Assembly (NCBI GenBank): GCA_003151535.1
Contig: PLXT01000053.1
Span: 23,293 to 52,737 of the forward strand
From: Methanobacterium sp.
Lineage (GTDB): Archaea; Methanobacteriota; Methanobacteria; Methanobacteriales; Methanobacteriaceae
Length of the DNA stretch: 29,445 nt
Direction of reading: 5' to 3'
A model generated the notes under the pieces. The model was not told where the DNA came from. It did no database searches and worked only from the letters and a program-made list of their open reading frames with translations. How positions within the stretch are numbered: position 1 is the first letter of the stretch; each line of letters starts with the position of its first letter. A program made the position numbers and the translations under genes. Positions 8,294 to 16,852 of the stretch are shown here, in pieces.

Positions 8294-8576
8294 AGAATTC
8301 TTCCTCCTGAGATTTTATTTTATTCTTTCGTATTTCATCAAGCTTGGTTATGGCAATTAACATTATGATCGTTGATATGGGATCGAATATGGCTGCTGCC
8401 ATAGCAACATCAAGATATTTAGCAGATACTATTATTCCAATAAAACCGCCCTGGAGAAGTGCAAACATGATAACTTTATCCATAGGTGTTTTGAGCATAA
8501 TAATACCTGCAGCGCCAATGAAGAGCACACCTACCGATACATTTGTCAAAGTTACAAGGTCTAAAAAGGGATACAT
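8286..8576 (-). CDS. ehaD: EhaD, small integral membrane subunit
   Basis: 96-residue protein with three hydrophobic segments (about 8-28, 33-51 and 55-77) and a charged C-terminal tail from about residue 79 (DEIRKNK onward). Assigned as EhaD. The segment from KTPMDKVIMF through the conserved FDP in the third helix (F64-P66) resembles the short MrpB/MbhD-type subunits of membrane antiporter complexes, which supports a place in the ion-pumping arm. GGTGG lies five bases before the ATG. Confidence 0.85.
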   Translation of the reverse strand: MYPFLDLVTLTNVSVGVLFIGAAGIIMLKTPMDKVIMFALLQGGFIGIIVSAKYLDVAMAAAIFDPISTIIMLIAITKLDEIRKNKIKSQEEEFFA

Positions 8577-8632
8577 TTATTCCACCATTTTATAATCCTA
8601 ATTTTTTAATTAAATAAATTCATATTTAATAT

Positions 8633-8893
8633 CTATTCATCCAAGATTATTTCATTTTTAACCCGTCCAATGGAGTAGGCGATTGCATTCGAGCTTATGG
8701 TTGATGCCACAAAGTATGTGATGGCTACAATTGCTCCAAATGGTGTCTGGATATATAAAGCTATCATTCCAGCTATTCCAAAACTCATTGCATTGAGGTA
8801 AAGCATCCTTTCGGATCTGTCTCGGGCAAAGAGAGTTCTTAATGCCATTAAAAGTACGATAATACCTAATATCTGTATTAACATGGTTAACAT
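8633..8893 (-). CDS. ehaC: EhaC, small integral membrane subunit
   Basis: 86-residue protein with three helices (about 2-20, 33-51 and 53-75) joined by a basic loop containing RDRSER. It has the size and layout of MrpF-like subunits; the assignment as EhaC is by operon position. The gap to ehaB is 72 bases and that to ehaD 56 bases, larger than elsewhere in this operon. Its ribosome binding site is weak, unlike most neighbours. Confidence 0.84.
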   Translation of the reverse strand: MLTMLIQILGIIVLLMALRTLFARDRSERMLYLNAMSFGIAGMIALYIQTPFGAIVAITYFVASTISSNAIAYSIGRVKNEIILDE

Positions 8894-8965
8894 GATTATC
8901 GACCCGTTATTTTATTATTAATATTGTCTTGATGATCTTGAAATGCCATTATGATTAATCTCCAT

Positions 8966-9465
<500 letters not shown>

Positions 9466-9469
<4 letters not shown>

Positions 9470-9768
9470 GCAGATTCCTCCGTTTGAGGTTTTGGCAGCA
9501 GTCTTTCAAGGAAGTACTTGGCAAAAACAGCTGTTAGTATTCCCACTATTATTGCAATGGGGATTCCGGTGTATCCAAGTTTAAATAGCATTGCTGTAAA
9601 CCCTAAGGCCAGTACAGATGTAGGGAATATGATGCTGATGGTCCATGAATATCTCATAGGTCTTTCTGGTAGAATTGGAATTCTTAAAACCAGTCCCACA
9701 ACCATGGCAGCTATAACTGCCAGTATATAACTTAGGATGGTAATCGGTGCAAATGCATGAATAAACAT
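9466..9768 (-). CDS. ehaA: EhaA, first gene of the eha operon
   Basis: 100-residue membrane protein with three helices (about 9-28, 43-63 and 68-87) and a short polar C-terminal tail. It is the first gene of the operon and matches EhaA by position and size. No ribosome binding site precedes the ATG, and a TATA box centred about 26 bases upstream predicts that transcription begins at or next to the start codon, so the message may be leaderless. Later genes in the operon do have binding sites. Role within Eha is unknown. Confidence 0.86.
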
Positions 9769-9790
9769 GATAAAACATCTGCTTACGCGA

Positions 9791-9805
9791 TATATAAATG
9801 TTTTC
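9791..9805 (-). promoter_or_regulatory. probable eha operon promoter (BRE and TATA box)
   Basis: Read on the minus strand, GAAAACA followed by TTTATATA gives a purine-rich BRE and an archaeal TATA box (9791-9798). The usual spacing of about 25-27 bases places transcription start near 9768, the first base of ehaA. A second AT-rich TATATAT at about 9828-9834 is an alternative that would give a leader of roughly 35 bases. Confidence 0.5.
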
Positions 9806-10009
9806 TATTTCAATAATTAATTAAAGAATATATATGAATTTAACACTTTTTATGAATTTTCAATCTTTTTGAACTATTAAAAATTAAATTTAAGAAATAA
9901 ATGTAGATATTATTCTTAAATATTTGTTATGCATGTGATAATCAATTTTATGTGGAACTATACAGTTTATTAATGCCCTGAAATTTTTAATTATCTTATT
10001 ATAAAATTT

Positions 10010-12391
10010 TTAACTGTAATAAACCTCTGAATCACCATCATCAAATATCCTGTTTTTGGTGTTTGCGGTGCTGCTTAGATCTGCATATATTCTGTTACGA
10101 TCACTTCTACTAGTGAATCCCACCAAGAAACCATTTTCAGTATTCAATTTTCTCAGGTACATATAGGTGTTGGGATTAGTATAATTGGTAAATTCTGATA
10201 TTCCATTGTTTGCTGATATATTATTGATATTGGGTGTGAACCTGTAAAAAATGAATTTACCATAGACATCAGCATATATGTTCGAGCTTACATTATTCTC
10301 TGTTAACCACTCAGCTCCGGTGAATTCCTCATAATCAAATAATGGATAATAGTCGGATAATCTGTCCTGGTTAGATAGATGCATAGGAATGGACTGACCA
10401 GCCAGTACACTTATAAAACCAGTGTTAAACAACATAAAAACCAGAAGGAAAACAGAAAATATCTTTAAGGCACCTTCTCCACTAATTTTTTTACGCGATA
10501 ATAGTTGATAAATGGAGCCAAATACCTTCATTCCACCAATAACACATAATGGTGATAAAAACAGGAAAGATAATTCGTATATTCGGGATATGTTAAATGC
10601 ACTTTCAAATGAAGGAACAAGATATCCTCCCATTAACATGAGAATACCAAAAACAGCAAAGGCCAAAAAGGTATTCTGGAATCTTTTTTGGTAGACTTTA
10701 AAGAAGACCAGTATCAAACCCATAATACTTAAATACACCACTAAAAAGTTAAAATATCTCAAAACGCTGACTACCCATGTCTTATAGCCACCTAAAAAGA
10801 TTAACAATACCAATAGAACAACAATGCTGATTATGGAGATGATCTTGTAGTTAAGATATTTCTTAACCATGTTTTCTAGTGTACCAGCAAGACGATGTTC
10901 GACATTAACTAATCTCTTTAAAGAAATTCTGGCCAGATAAAATATAATTAAAATGAATATTATTATTAGAGCAGCTATTACTATGTAAATAACAGGGCCT
11001 GGAACTAATCCAACACTTTGTATGGTTAAATTTAGTGCATCGTAGAAGGCTTGATATATGTAGATGGTCACATCAATAATTGAATTAATTGCCAGCCCCT
11101 GTGAAGTACTACTATACCATAAATAGGAAAATAAGGCCGTAAATATTGTTATTAAAGGTAATAAATACAGGAGTATTCTATCTCCTTTAAAGTCTATTTT
11201 TTTCCAAGATACATTGAAGTTGGTTAGATTAAAAAATCCAAGAATCAATGTAACCACTATAAGGGCTGCTATGAAAAAGTAAGCAGTTGAGTAGTGTGAA
11301 AATACCAGACCCATGCTGAAAAGGATCATAAGTAGTATTAAATTGGGTTTAAATTTTCTTTCAAAAAATAAAAGTAATATAACAATCAGGAAAAGCTCCG
11401 CTGTCATCTCCCTTGTAAGGGATAATAACTCGATATAATATGTATTAAATGAAATAAAAAGGAAAACAGCCATAAATGATATTTTAGAATCTTGTGTCTG
11501 GATTTTAAATATCTTGTACAATCCAAGTGGTAGCAGTGAAAATATGAATGGTATTATGATCTTTAAAACATAGTCTAAATTTATATATGTTAAAATTGAG
11601 TAAACAGGACCCAACATAACAATACTTAACATTGAATTGTAAGCATCGGGCAGCATATAATTCCAGTGCGAATAGGTTAAAACTAAATTAGCAAGATAAT
11701 ATTCGTTTTGTATATCCCACCCCCAAACGTACGGGGAAATTAACGAACTCATATATATTAATGATATAGAGATAATCCAAACCGTAAATAAGTATAATTT
11801 TTTTGGTATCCTATCAAAAACAACCAGTACAAATATTAGGGCAATTAAAGCCAGTAGAATCATTGTAATTATATTGTTATGGGATAAATTCATTGCATAT
11901 GAACCAAAAATTGCCATAAATGGTATTAAACAAAGAAATAAAAAAACAGGTGAAAGTATAACGTTTGTGTCAATAAAACTAGGACTACTAAAATCTTTAT
12001 CTCTAAAGTAACTTAGAATAGCCAGTATTATAACATAAACATTTACAATAACTGCTAGTGGAATGAATGTTATGGGATTGGAAATTCCTATAATGGGGAG
12101 TAATGTGTTGGCTAAAAAACCTAGTAACATCACACTCAGTATGCTCAAACCTACTGCGTACAGTAACGATGTGACACTACCCATTTCATGTATTTTGAGT
12201 ATTCTCAGTATAAGATATCCTGGAATGAATGTGAGATAAAAAATTACTATTAACGGACTTATAATAGGAATTGTAAAGTTTTTAAGATCTAATCCCATCA
12301 CAACTAGCATTAAAATCTGTATAACAATAACTAATTTAATGAACCAACTAAATTTCCAGTCATTCATTTGAAGGGGATTGTTCAGTAACAT
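10010..12391 (-). CDS. large membrane protein, DUF2206-like, putative GT-C glycosyltransferase
   Basis: About 793 residues with a dozen or more membrane helices and a polar C-terminal domain of about 120 residues, probably outside the membrane. The first 130 residues (IPGY at about 56-59, then LLYAVGLS and a YFRD turn) resemble the membrane part of DUF1616 proteins. The next part looks like a GT-C fold: after a helix comes GWDIQNE (D226, E230), a possible acidic catalytic motif, then SHYSTAY at about 365. The same motifs occur at nearly the same positions in the paralogue at 25293-27461, and both end with a FDDG...YS sequence. A TTG at 12418 would add nine residues, but the ATG at 12389-12391 has AAAGGAT upstream and aligns better with the paralogue. 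It probably uses lipid-linked sugars; no substrate is known. Confidence 0.7.
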   Translation of the reverse strand: MLLNNPLQMNDWKFSWFIKLVIVIQILMLVVMGLDLKNFTIPIISPLIVIFYLTFIPGYLILRILKIHEMGSVTSLLYAVGLSILSVMLLGFLANTLLPIIGISNPITFIPLAVIVNVYVIILAILSYFRDKDFSSPSFIDTNVILSPVFLFLCLIPFMAIFGSYAMNLSHNNIITMILLALIALIFVLVVFDRIPKKLYLFTVWIISISLIYMSSLISPYVWGWDIQNEYYLANLVLTYSHWNYMLPDAYNSMLSIVMLGPVYSILTYINLDYVLKIIIPFIFSLLPLGLYKIFKIQTQDSKISFMAVFLFISFNTYYIELLSLTREMTAELFLIVILLLFFERKFKPNLILLMILFSMGLVFSHYSTAYFFIAALIVVTLILGFFNLTNFNVSWKKIDFKGDRILLYLLPLITIFTALFSYLWYSSTSQGLAINSIIDVTIYIYQAFYDALNLTIQSVGLVPGPVIYIVIAALIIIFILIIFYLARISLKRLVNVEHRLAGTLENMVKKYLNYKIISIISIVVLLVLLIFLGGYKTWVVSVLRYFNFLVVYLSIMGLILVFFKVYQKRFQNTFLAFAVFGILMLMGGYLVPSFESAFNISRIYELSFLFLSPLCVIGGMKVFGSIYQLLSRKKISGEGALKIFSVFLLVFMLFNTGFISVLAGQSIPMHLSNQDRLSDYYPLFDYEEFTGAEWLTENNVSSNIYADVYGKFIFYRFTPNINNISANNGISEFTNYTNPNTYMYLRKLNTENGFLVGFTSRSDRNRIYADLSSTANTKNRIFDDGDSEVYYS

Positions 12392-12657
12392 TGTTAAATC
12401 CTTTTTTTGATAATACAAGAATAAATATTTATGAAATATAAAATTATTGTTCTATAACACATAATAATGTATAATCTTATAAATATAACTCTAGGCTAAA
12501 ATATATTCTAAATAACAGATTTTACAACAATAATTTATATATATATCCATTGGAATACGAATATAAAAAAAAGGGACAATTAAACATAATTTATAACTAA
12601 TACAATTATACATCCAAAAAAAAGCTAATAATATAATATAAATTTAAGGTGCCCAGA
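12392..12657. promoter_or_regulatory. divergent AT-rich promoter region
   Basis: This 266-base region separates the minus-strand large membrane protein from the plus-strand DUF1616-type gene, so it should hold promoters in both directions. Plus-strand TATA candidates are TTATATATATAT (12535-12546), ATATAAAA (12561-12568) and TTTATAA (12590-12596). On the minus strand TTTATATT near 12434-12441 would place a start about 45-50 bases ahead of the gene. The composition is so AT-rich that the choice between them is uncertain. Confidence 0.4.
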
Positions 12658-13083
12658 ATGAATTTTGATAAAAAAGTATCATTAATTATAACTGTTTTAC
12701 TAGTGGTTGCTGTTGTGGCAACTGTGTATATAATAGTTAATCCTAGTCCTAATGAAAGATTCACCGAACTATATATTCTCGGTGCAAATAACCAAGCCGG
12801 TGACTATCCAACCAACATAAGCCTAAACGAAGCTGGAAATGTTACAATAGGAATAGTTAACCATGAAGATTCAACAACCAGTTACAACCTAATTGCAACA
12901 TTAAACGGTGCAGCTCTTTCCAATCAAAATTATACACTGGAAAATAACGAAACAAAAAATATAAACTTCTCATTTACACCTACAAAAACTGGAAATAACC
13001 AAACACTAACATTCAACCTGTATAAACTGCCAAATAATGGTACTGTTTATCGTTCAGTATTCCTACACTTAAATGTGGTTTAA
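12658..13083 (+). CDS. one-helix surface protein with DUF1616 C-terminal domain
   Basis: 141-residue protein with a short cytoplasmic N-terminus, one helix (about 8-27) and an extracytoplasmic domain of about 110 residues. The domain matches the C-terminal part of DUF1616 membrane proteins as remembered: FTELYILG (35-42), YPTN (50-53), GIVNHE (65-70) and a final YRS...L segment. DUF1616 proteins usually have a multi-helix membrane region before this domain; here it is missing. Seven N-x-S/T sequons lie in the ectodomain (N53, N61, N91, N97, N103, N114, N127), so it may itself be glycosylated. A GTG at 12649 could start the frame, but the ATG at 12658 is preferred because AAGGTG lies six bases upstream. 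Probably co-transcribed with the epimerase gene 44 bases downstream. Confidence 0.72.
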   Translation: MNFDKKVSLIITVLLVVAVVATVYIIVNPSPNERFTELYILGANNQAGDYPTNISLNEAGNVTIGIVNHEDSTTSYNLIATLNGAALSNQNYTLENNETKNINFSFTPTKTGNNQTLTFNLYKLPNNGTVYRSVFLHLNVV

Positions 13084-13127
13084 TAATTTAAATTAAAACA
13101 ATATCATAAAATGATTCGAGGGTGTAT

Positions 13128-14063
13128 ATGAAAAATAAAAAGGTAGCAGTTACAGGTGGTCTTGGATTTATAGGCTCCCACTTAATCGGTAAACTCAATG
13201 AAAATAACGATGTTGTTATTATTGATAATCAAGCATCGGGTAACATTAAAAACATAGAAGATCTGGATTTTACAAAAATAGACACAGACTTCAGCGACAT
13301 TACACAAGCTAATTTAGAACTGATATTTGAAGACGTAGACTACGTATTTCATATGGCAGCCGTGACCAGTGTACCTCTAAGTGTTAATGACCCTATTAAA
13401 TCAAACGAAGTCAATATTACCGGTACCCTAAAAGTACTTGAAGCTGCAAAAAATTGTGAAGTTAAAAAATTAATATTATCCTCATCGTCGGCTGTTTACG
13501 GTGAGACCGAAACTGTTCCTATCAATGAAAAAAGTCCCATAAATCCACTATCTCCCTATGCAGTTACAAAAGCCACAGGAGAACTATACTGTAGAGTATA
13601 TTCAGAAATATACGAACTTTCAACTATTGCCTTAAGATATTTCAATGTATTTGGACCTAAACAGGACCCGAAATCACAATATGCTGCAGTTATACCAATT
13701 TTCATAGATAAACTCTTAAAAAATGAAAGTCCTTTAATATATGGAGATGGAAAACAAACAAGGGATTTTGTAAGTGTTAAACAAGTAGTTGAAGCCAATA
13801 TATTGGCAGCAAAATCAAATAAAACAGGCTCCTATAACATTGGCCTTGGTAAAAGTACAAGTATTAACCAGCTCTTTGAAATGATTAAAGATATTATGGG
13901 AAAAGATATCAGTCCCATATATGAAAATGAACGAACAGGAGAAATTAAACACTCCGTTGCAGACATATCAAAGGCAAAATCCATTGGATATACACCTAAA
14001 AATGAGTTTAAAGAAGAATTGGCCGAAACAGTGGAATGGTTTAGCAGTAAATTAAAATCTTAA
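13128..14063 (+). CDS. GalE/WbpP-like NAD-dependent sugar epimerase
   Basis: Extended short-chain dehydrogenase of 311 residues, probably a UDP-hexose or UDP-N-acetylhexosamine 4-epimerase supplying a sugar donor for the neighbouring transferases. It has the NAD-binding GGLGFIG (10-16), the active-site serine region SSSSAVYG (118-125), the Y144-x3-K148 pair in SPYAVTK, and a RYFNVFGPKQDP segment (170 onward) typical of the GalE/WbpP branch. Substrate cannot be fixed from sequence. The ATG at 13128 with GAGGG upstream is preferred to a GTG six bases earlier. It is the second gene after the DUF1616-type protein and is followed by AT-rich DNA before the flippase. Confidence 0.87.
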   Translation: MKNKKVAVTGGLGFIGSHLIGKLNENNDVVIIDNQASGNIKNIEDLDFTKIDTDFSDITQANLELIFEDVDYVFHMAAVTSVPLSVNDPIKSNEVNITGTLKVLEAAKNCEVKKLILSSSSAVYGETETVPINEKSPINPLSPYAVTKATGELYCRVYSEIYELSTIALRYFNVFGPKQDPKSQYAAVIPIFIDKLLKNESPLIYGDGKQTRDFVSVKQVVEANILAAKSNKTGSYNIGLGKSTSINQLFEMIKDIMGKDISPIYENERTGEIKHSVADISKAKSIGYTPKNEFKEELAETVEWFSSKLKS

Positions 14064-14243
14064 ATTTAGTTATTCAGCTTTGAAACATCAAAAAAGGTTA
14101 ATTATTTAATATTATATTTTTCATTATCCATTATTTTTCATTTATAATCGTAGGAAGCATAGTATTTATTTAGTTAATTATCAAGAATCATTAAAATTTA
14201 AATGCTTAAAAAATCAGAATAATTAAATAAGGAAAGTAAATTC

Positions 14244-15680
14244 ATGAGCATAGCACGTAGAATAGCCAAAAATACAACATTAATGTTAATAGCCCAAATT
14301 GTTACTTATATTCTGGGTTTTTTTATTACAATATACACAGTGAGATATTTGGGTGTTGTAAACTTTGGTATTCTGTCCCTCGCTCTATCAATAACGGGTA
14401 TTTTCATAATTTTCACAGATCTAGGTTTGGGCACACTGATAGTGAGGGAAATTGCCCGAGATAAATCTGTAACAGATAAATATATCACAAATATTGTATT
14501 AATGAAAGTTCTATTAACTATTTCAACATTGGTATTGACTATATTAACAGTAACCATATTGGGATACTCTCCTGTTATTAAAACTGTCATATATATTATT
14601 ACATTTTCAATAATGGTAGCAACTTTCACTTCATTTCTATCAGCTATTTTCCAAGCCAGTGAGAACATGATCCATTTATCAATAAACAACATTCTGATAA
14701 GTATTGTAATGTTTATTGGTACTTTTGTTGGTATATATTATAAATTGGACCTATATTTTTTTGCAGCCATTTATCTAATATCCAATACATTAGCTTTTAT
14801 TTACATTTTTATCATATATTTAAGAACCTTTTCATTACCCAAATTTGAAATTGATCTGAATTTCTGGAAGTCAACACTAAAAGAAGCTTGGCCATTTGGG
14901 ATAACTAGCCTCAGTGGAATGTTATATACCTATATTGATTCAATAATGCTCTCAATCTTTCAGGGAACTGAAGCTGTAGGGTTTTATAGTGTTGCATATA
15001 GGATAATGCTCATAATGTTGTTTATTCCCAATGCTGTGAATTTAGCGATTTTTCCAGTGATGTCAAAGTTCTACACAACTTCAAAAGACTCTCTAAAACT
15101 GGTACATGAAAGGTATTTCAAATACATGATCATGCTTGGAATTCCAATAGGAGCCGGAATAACCATTTTAGCAGACAAAATTATCCTATTAATATTTGGG
15201 CAAGGATTCATACAATCCATACTTGTGCTGCAAATATTAATATGGACTATTGTATTAACTTTTGCTGGTGCTTCATTCGTACAACTTTTAGTATCAACAA
15301 ATAAACAGATGATCATAACTAAAATATCAGGAATTTGTGTAATATTCAATATAGTAATAAACTTTATTTTAATACCTAAATATAGCTACATCGGTGCAAG
15401 TATTGCGACACTTTTAACGGAAATCCTTCTCGTAGGATATATAATATATGCTAGTTATAAACTGGGTAATGGAATTGATTCAAAAGTTGTGATAAATGAC
15501 TTATCCAAAGTTTTAATAGCCACGTTCATTATGAGTGCATTTATTTGGTATTTTAATGGTTTAAATTTGTTTATTCTAGTGATTGCAAGTATTTTTATCT
15601 ATTTTTTAAGCTTTTATATGGTTAGGGGGATAGATGGAGAGGATATATATTTAGTAAAAAAAATTTTAAACAATAATTAA
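14244..15680 (+). CDS. Wzx-type oligosaccharide flippase
   Basis: Membrane protein of 478 residues with about 14 helices, of the polysaccharide transporter/MOP family. The N-terminus is characteristic: ARRIAKNTT, a first helix, then TVRYLGVVNFGIL and a DLGLGTLIVREIARD loop (about 59-73). It should move lipid-linked oligosaccharide from the cytoplasmic to the outer side of the membrane, linking the cytoplasmic transferases here to external transfer. A GGAAAG lies upstream of the ATG. A T-run (15763-15772) about 80 bases after the stop may end the transcript. The family call is strong; the cargo is inferred from neighbours. Confidence 0.88.
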   Translation: MSIARRIAKNTTLMLIAQIVTYILGFFITIYTVRYLGVVNFGILSLALSITGIFIIFTDLGLGTLIVREIARDKSVTDKYITNIVLMKVLLTISTLVLTILTVTILGYSPVIKTVIYIITFSIMVATFTSFLSAIFQASENMIHLSINNILISIVMFIGTFVGIYYKLDLYFFAAIYLISNTLAFIYIFIIYLRTFSLPKFEIDLNFWKSTLKEAWPFGITSLSGMLYTYIDSIMLSIFQGTEAVGFYSVAYRIMLIMLFIPNAVNLAIFPVMSKFYTTSKDSLKLVHERYFKYMIMLGIPIGAGITILADKIILLIFGQGFIQSILVLQILIWTIVLTFAGASFVQLLVSTNKQMIITKISGICVIFNIVINFILIPKYSYIGASIATLLTEILLVGYIIYASYKLGNGIDSKVVINDLSKVLIATFIMSAFIWYFNGLNLFILVIASIFIYFLSFYMVRGIDGEDIYLVKKILNNN

Positions 15681-15762
15681 ATGGGTATATAGTTTAGAGG
15701 AATAAATTTAATAACAATAGAAATTTGTTAAGTTTCGGCAAAAGAATGTCCGATTATTAACA

Positions 15763-15772
15763 TTTTTTTTTT
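15763..15772 (+). terminator. poly-T terminator after flippase gene
   Basis: A run of ten T on the plus strand, about 80 bases after the flippase stop. Archaeal RNA polymerase stops at such runs, and the next gene appears to have its own promoter, so a transcript end here is plausible. Confidence 0.45.
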
Positions 15773-16044
15773 AGATTCACTAATTATTAGGCTATACCAC
15801 CAAAACAGCACTCCAAAAGCTTTCAGAAACCTAAAAAATCTAAGACCCCTAAATATTCTTTCTTTATAATATTTTCAACTCGTTACCAACATTAATATCA
15901 AAAAACAGATAATTATCCTTAAGCAGTTAAACACGAAGACGTTTCCAATTTATTAAATAATTCCCAATAACTTCTAATAACGAATATCATTAATAATAAA
16001 ATAAAGATATTGTTTCAACAATTTAAATCGAATAAATAAATAAA

Positions 16045-16066
16045 CCAAAAAGACTTATAAAAAAAT
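16045..16066 (+). promoter_or_regulatory. probable promoter for GT2 gene at 16115
   Basis: An A-rich BRE-like stretch (ACCAAAAAG) followed by CTTATAAAAAAAT (16054-16066) forms a good archaeal promoter. Expected transcription start is near 16085, giving a leader of about 30 bases that includes the GAGGT ribosome binding site. Confidence 0.5.
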
Positions 16067-16114
16067 CAAAATAGGTTATAGAGATTTTTAAGTTATATGT
16101 AATCGAGGTATGCA

Positions 16115-16840
16115 ATGATTTCAATAGTGTGTGTTTACAATAATAAGGAGATTTTAGATAAATTTCTACTCAAATCTTTAAAAAATCAGTCCGTAGAATT
16201 TGAACTGATTTTGATAGATAATACCAAGACAAAATTTAAATCAGCTGCTGCAGCTTTAAACAAAGGTGGGGATAAAGCAAGGGGCAAATATCTAATGTTT
16301 GTCCATCAGGACATTGATTTACTTTCTTATGAATGGTTAGAAAACTGTGAGTCTATTTTAAATTCTTTGAAGAATTTTGCCATCGCAGGAGTTGCAGGTA
16401 GATCAATGGACGTTACAGAGACACTCACAAATATTTCTGATGGAATTCCTCTAAAAACTGCAGGAACTCAAATCAAAATACCCACAAAAGTAATGACTTT
16501 AGATGAATGTTTAGTAGTAATACCCAAGCAAATATTTAAAAAAATTAAATTTGACGAGGAAGTATGTGATAATTGGCATCTTTATACTGTAGATTATAGT
16601 TTAGTTGCAAAAACGAATGGATATGATGTATATGTAATTCCATTAACACTCTATCACCGATCAAGCGGATTTTCATTTTCGGATGAATATTATATTACAT
16701 TGAAAAAACTTTTAAAGAAACATAGAAAATTCAAAGTTGTTATTACTACTATGGGGGATTGGTTTACATTCATACCTTTGAATGTGCAACGAAAAATCTT
16801 AAAGAATTATTTTAAATCACTATATAAATTTTCAAAATAA
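16115..16840 (+). CDS. GT2-type glycosyltransferase, short divergent form
   Basis: 241-residue cytoplasmic protein with the start of a GT-A fold: MISIVCVYNN, then LKNQSVEFELILIDN and a nucleotide-sugar/metal site HQDIDL (64-69) in place of the usual DxD. The middle (about 85-150) departs from standard GT2 sequences and the protein is shorter than its neighbours. It resembles the small transferases that add one sugar in surface-glycan loci. Donor and acceptor are unknown. GAGGT lies five bases before the ATG. It starts a new transcription unit after a long gap and is followed by the first of three closely related GT2 genes. Confidence 0.75.
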   Translation: MISIVCVYNNKEILDKFLLKSLKNQSVEFELILIDNTKTKFKSAAAALNKGGDKARGKYLMFVHQDIDLLSYEWLENCESILNSLKNFAIAGVAGRSMDVTETLTNISDGIPLKTAGTQIKIPTKVMTLDECLVVIPKQIFKKIKFDEEVCDNWHLYTVDYSLVAKTNGYDVYVIPLTLYHRSSGFSFSDEYYITLKKLLKKHRKFKVVITTMGDWFTFIPLNVQRKILKNYFKSLYKFSK

Positions 16841-16852
16841 TAATTGATTAAT

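Larger units (their letters stand above)
15681..16114. other. 434-base intergenic region, no convincing gene
   Basis: The longest gap in the window. It holds a T-run near 15763 and, at the right end, a probable promoter for the next gene. The stretch at about 15780-15960 is slightly less AT-rich than other gaps in this locus and carries a 45-codon open stretch on the minus strand with no good start or binding site. It may be a remnant of a lost gene, but nothing in it is recognisable. No tRNA-like or repeated structure was found. Confidence 0.5.

Noticed and set aside
8896..8949. 17-codon frame between ehaB and ehaC
   Set aside because: It has an ATG and a distant GGAG, but a second overlapping short frame also starts right after the ehaB stop, showing that such frames arise by chance here.
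9769..10009. Small RNA or tRNA in the gap upstream of ehaA
   Set aside because: The region is low-complexity and AT-rich with no cloverleaf or GC-rich stem, as would be expected for a structured RNA in such a genome; it is explained by a promoter and a transcript end.
10010..12391. AglB oligosaccharyltransferase
   Set aside because: Size and helix number are similar, but there is no WWDYG or AglB-type C-terminal motif, and the shared motifs point to a separate DUF2206-like family.
15720..15880. Minus-strand open stretch of about 45 codons in the long gap
   Set aside because: No start codon except one near the end, no ribosome binding site, and no recognisable motif.
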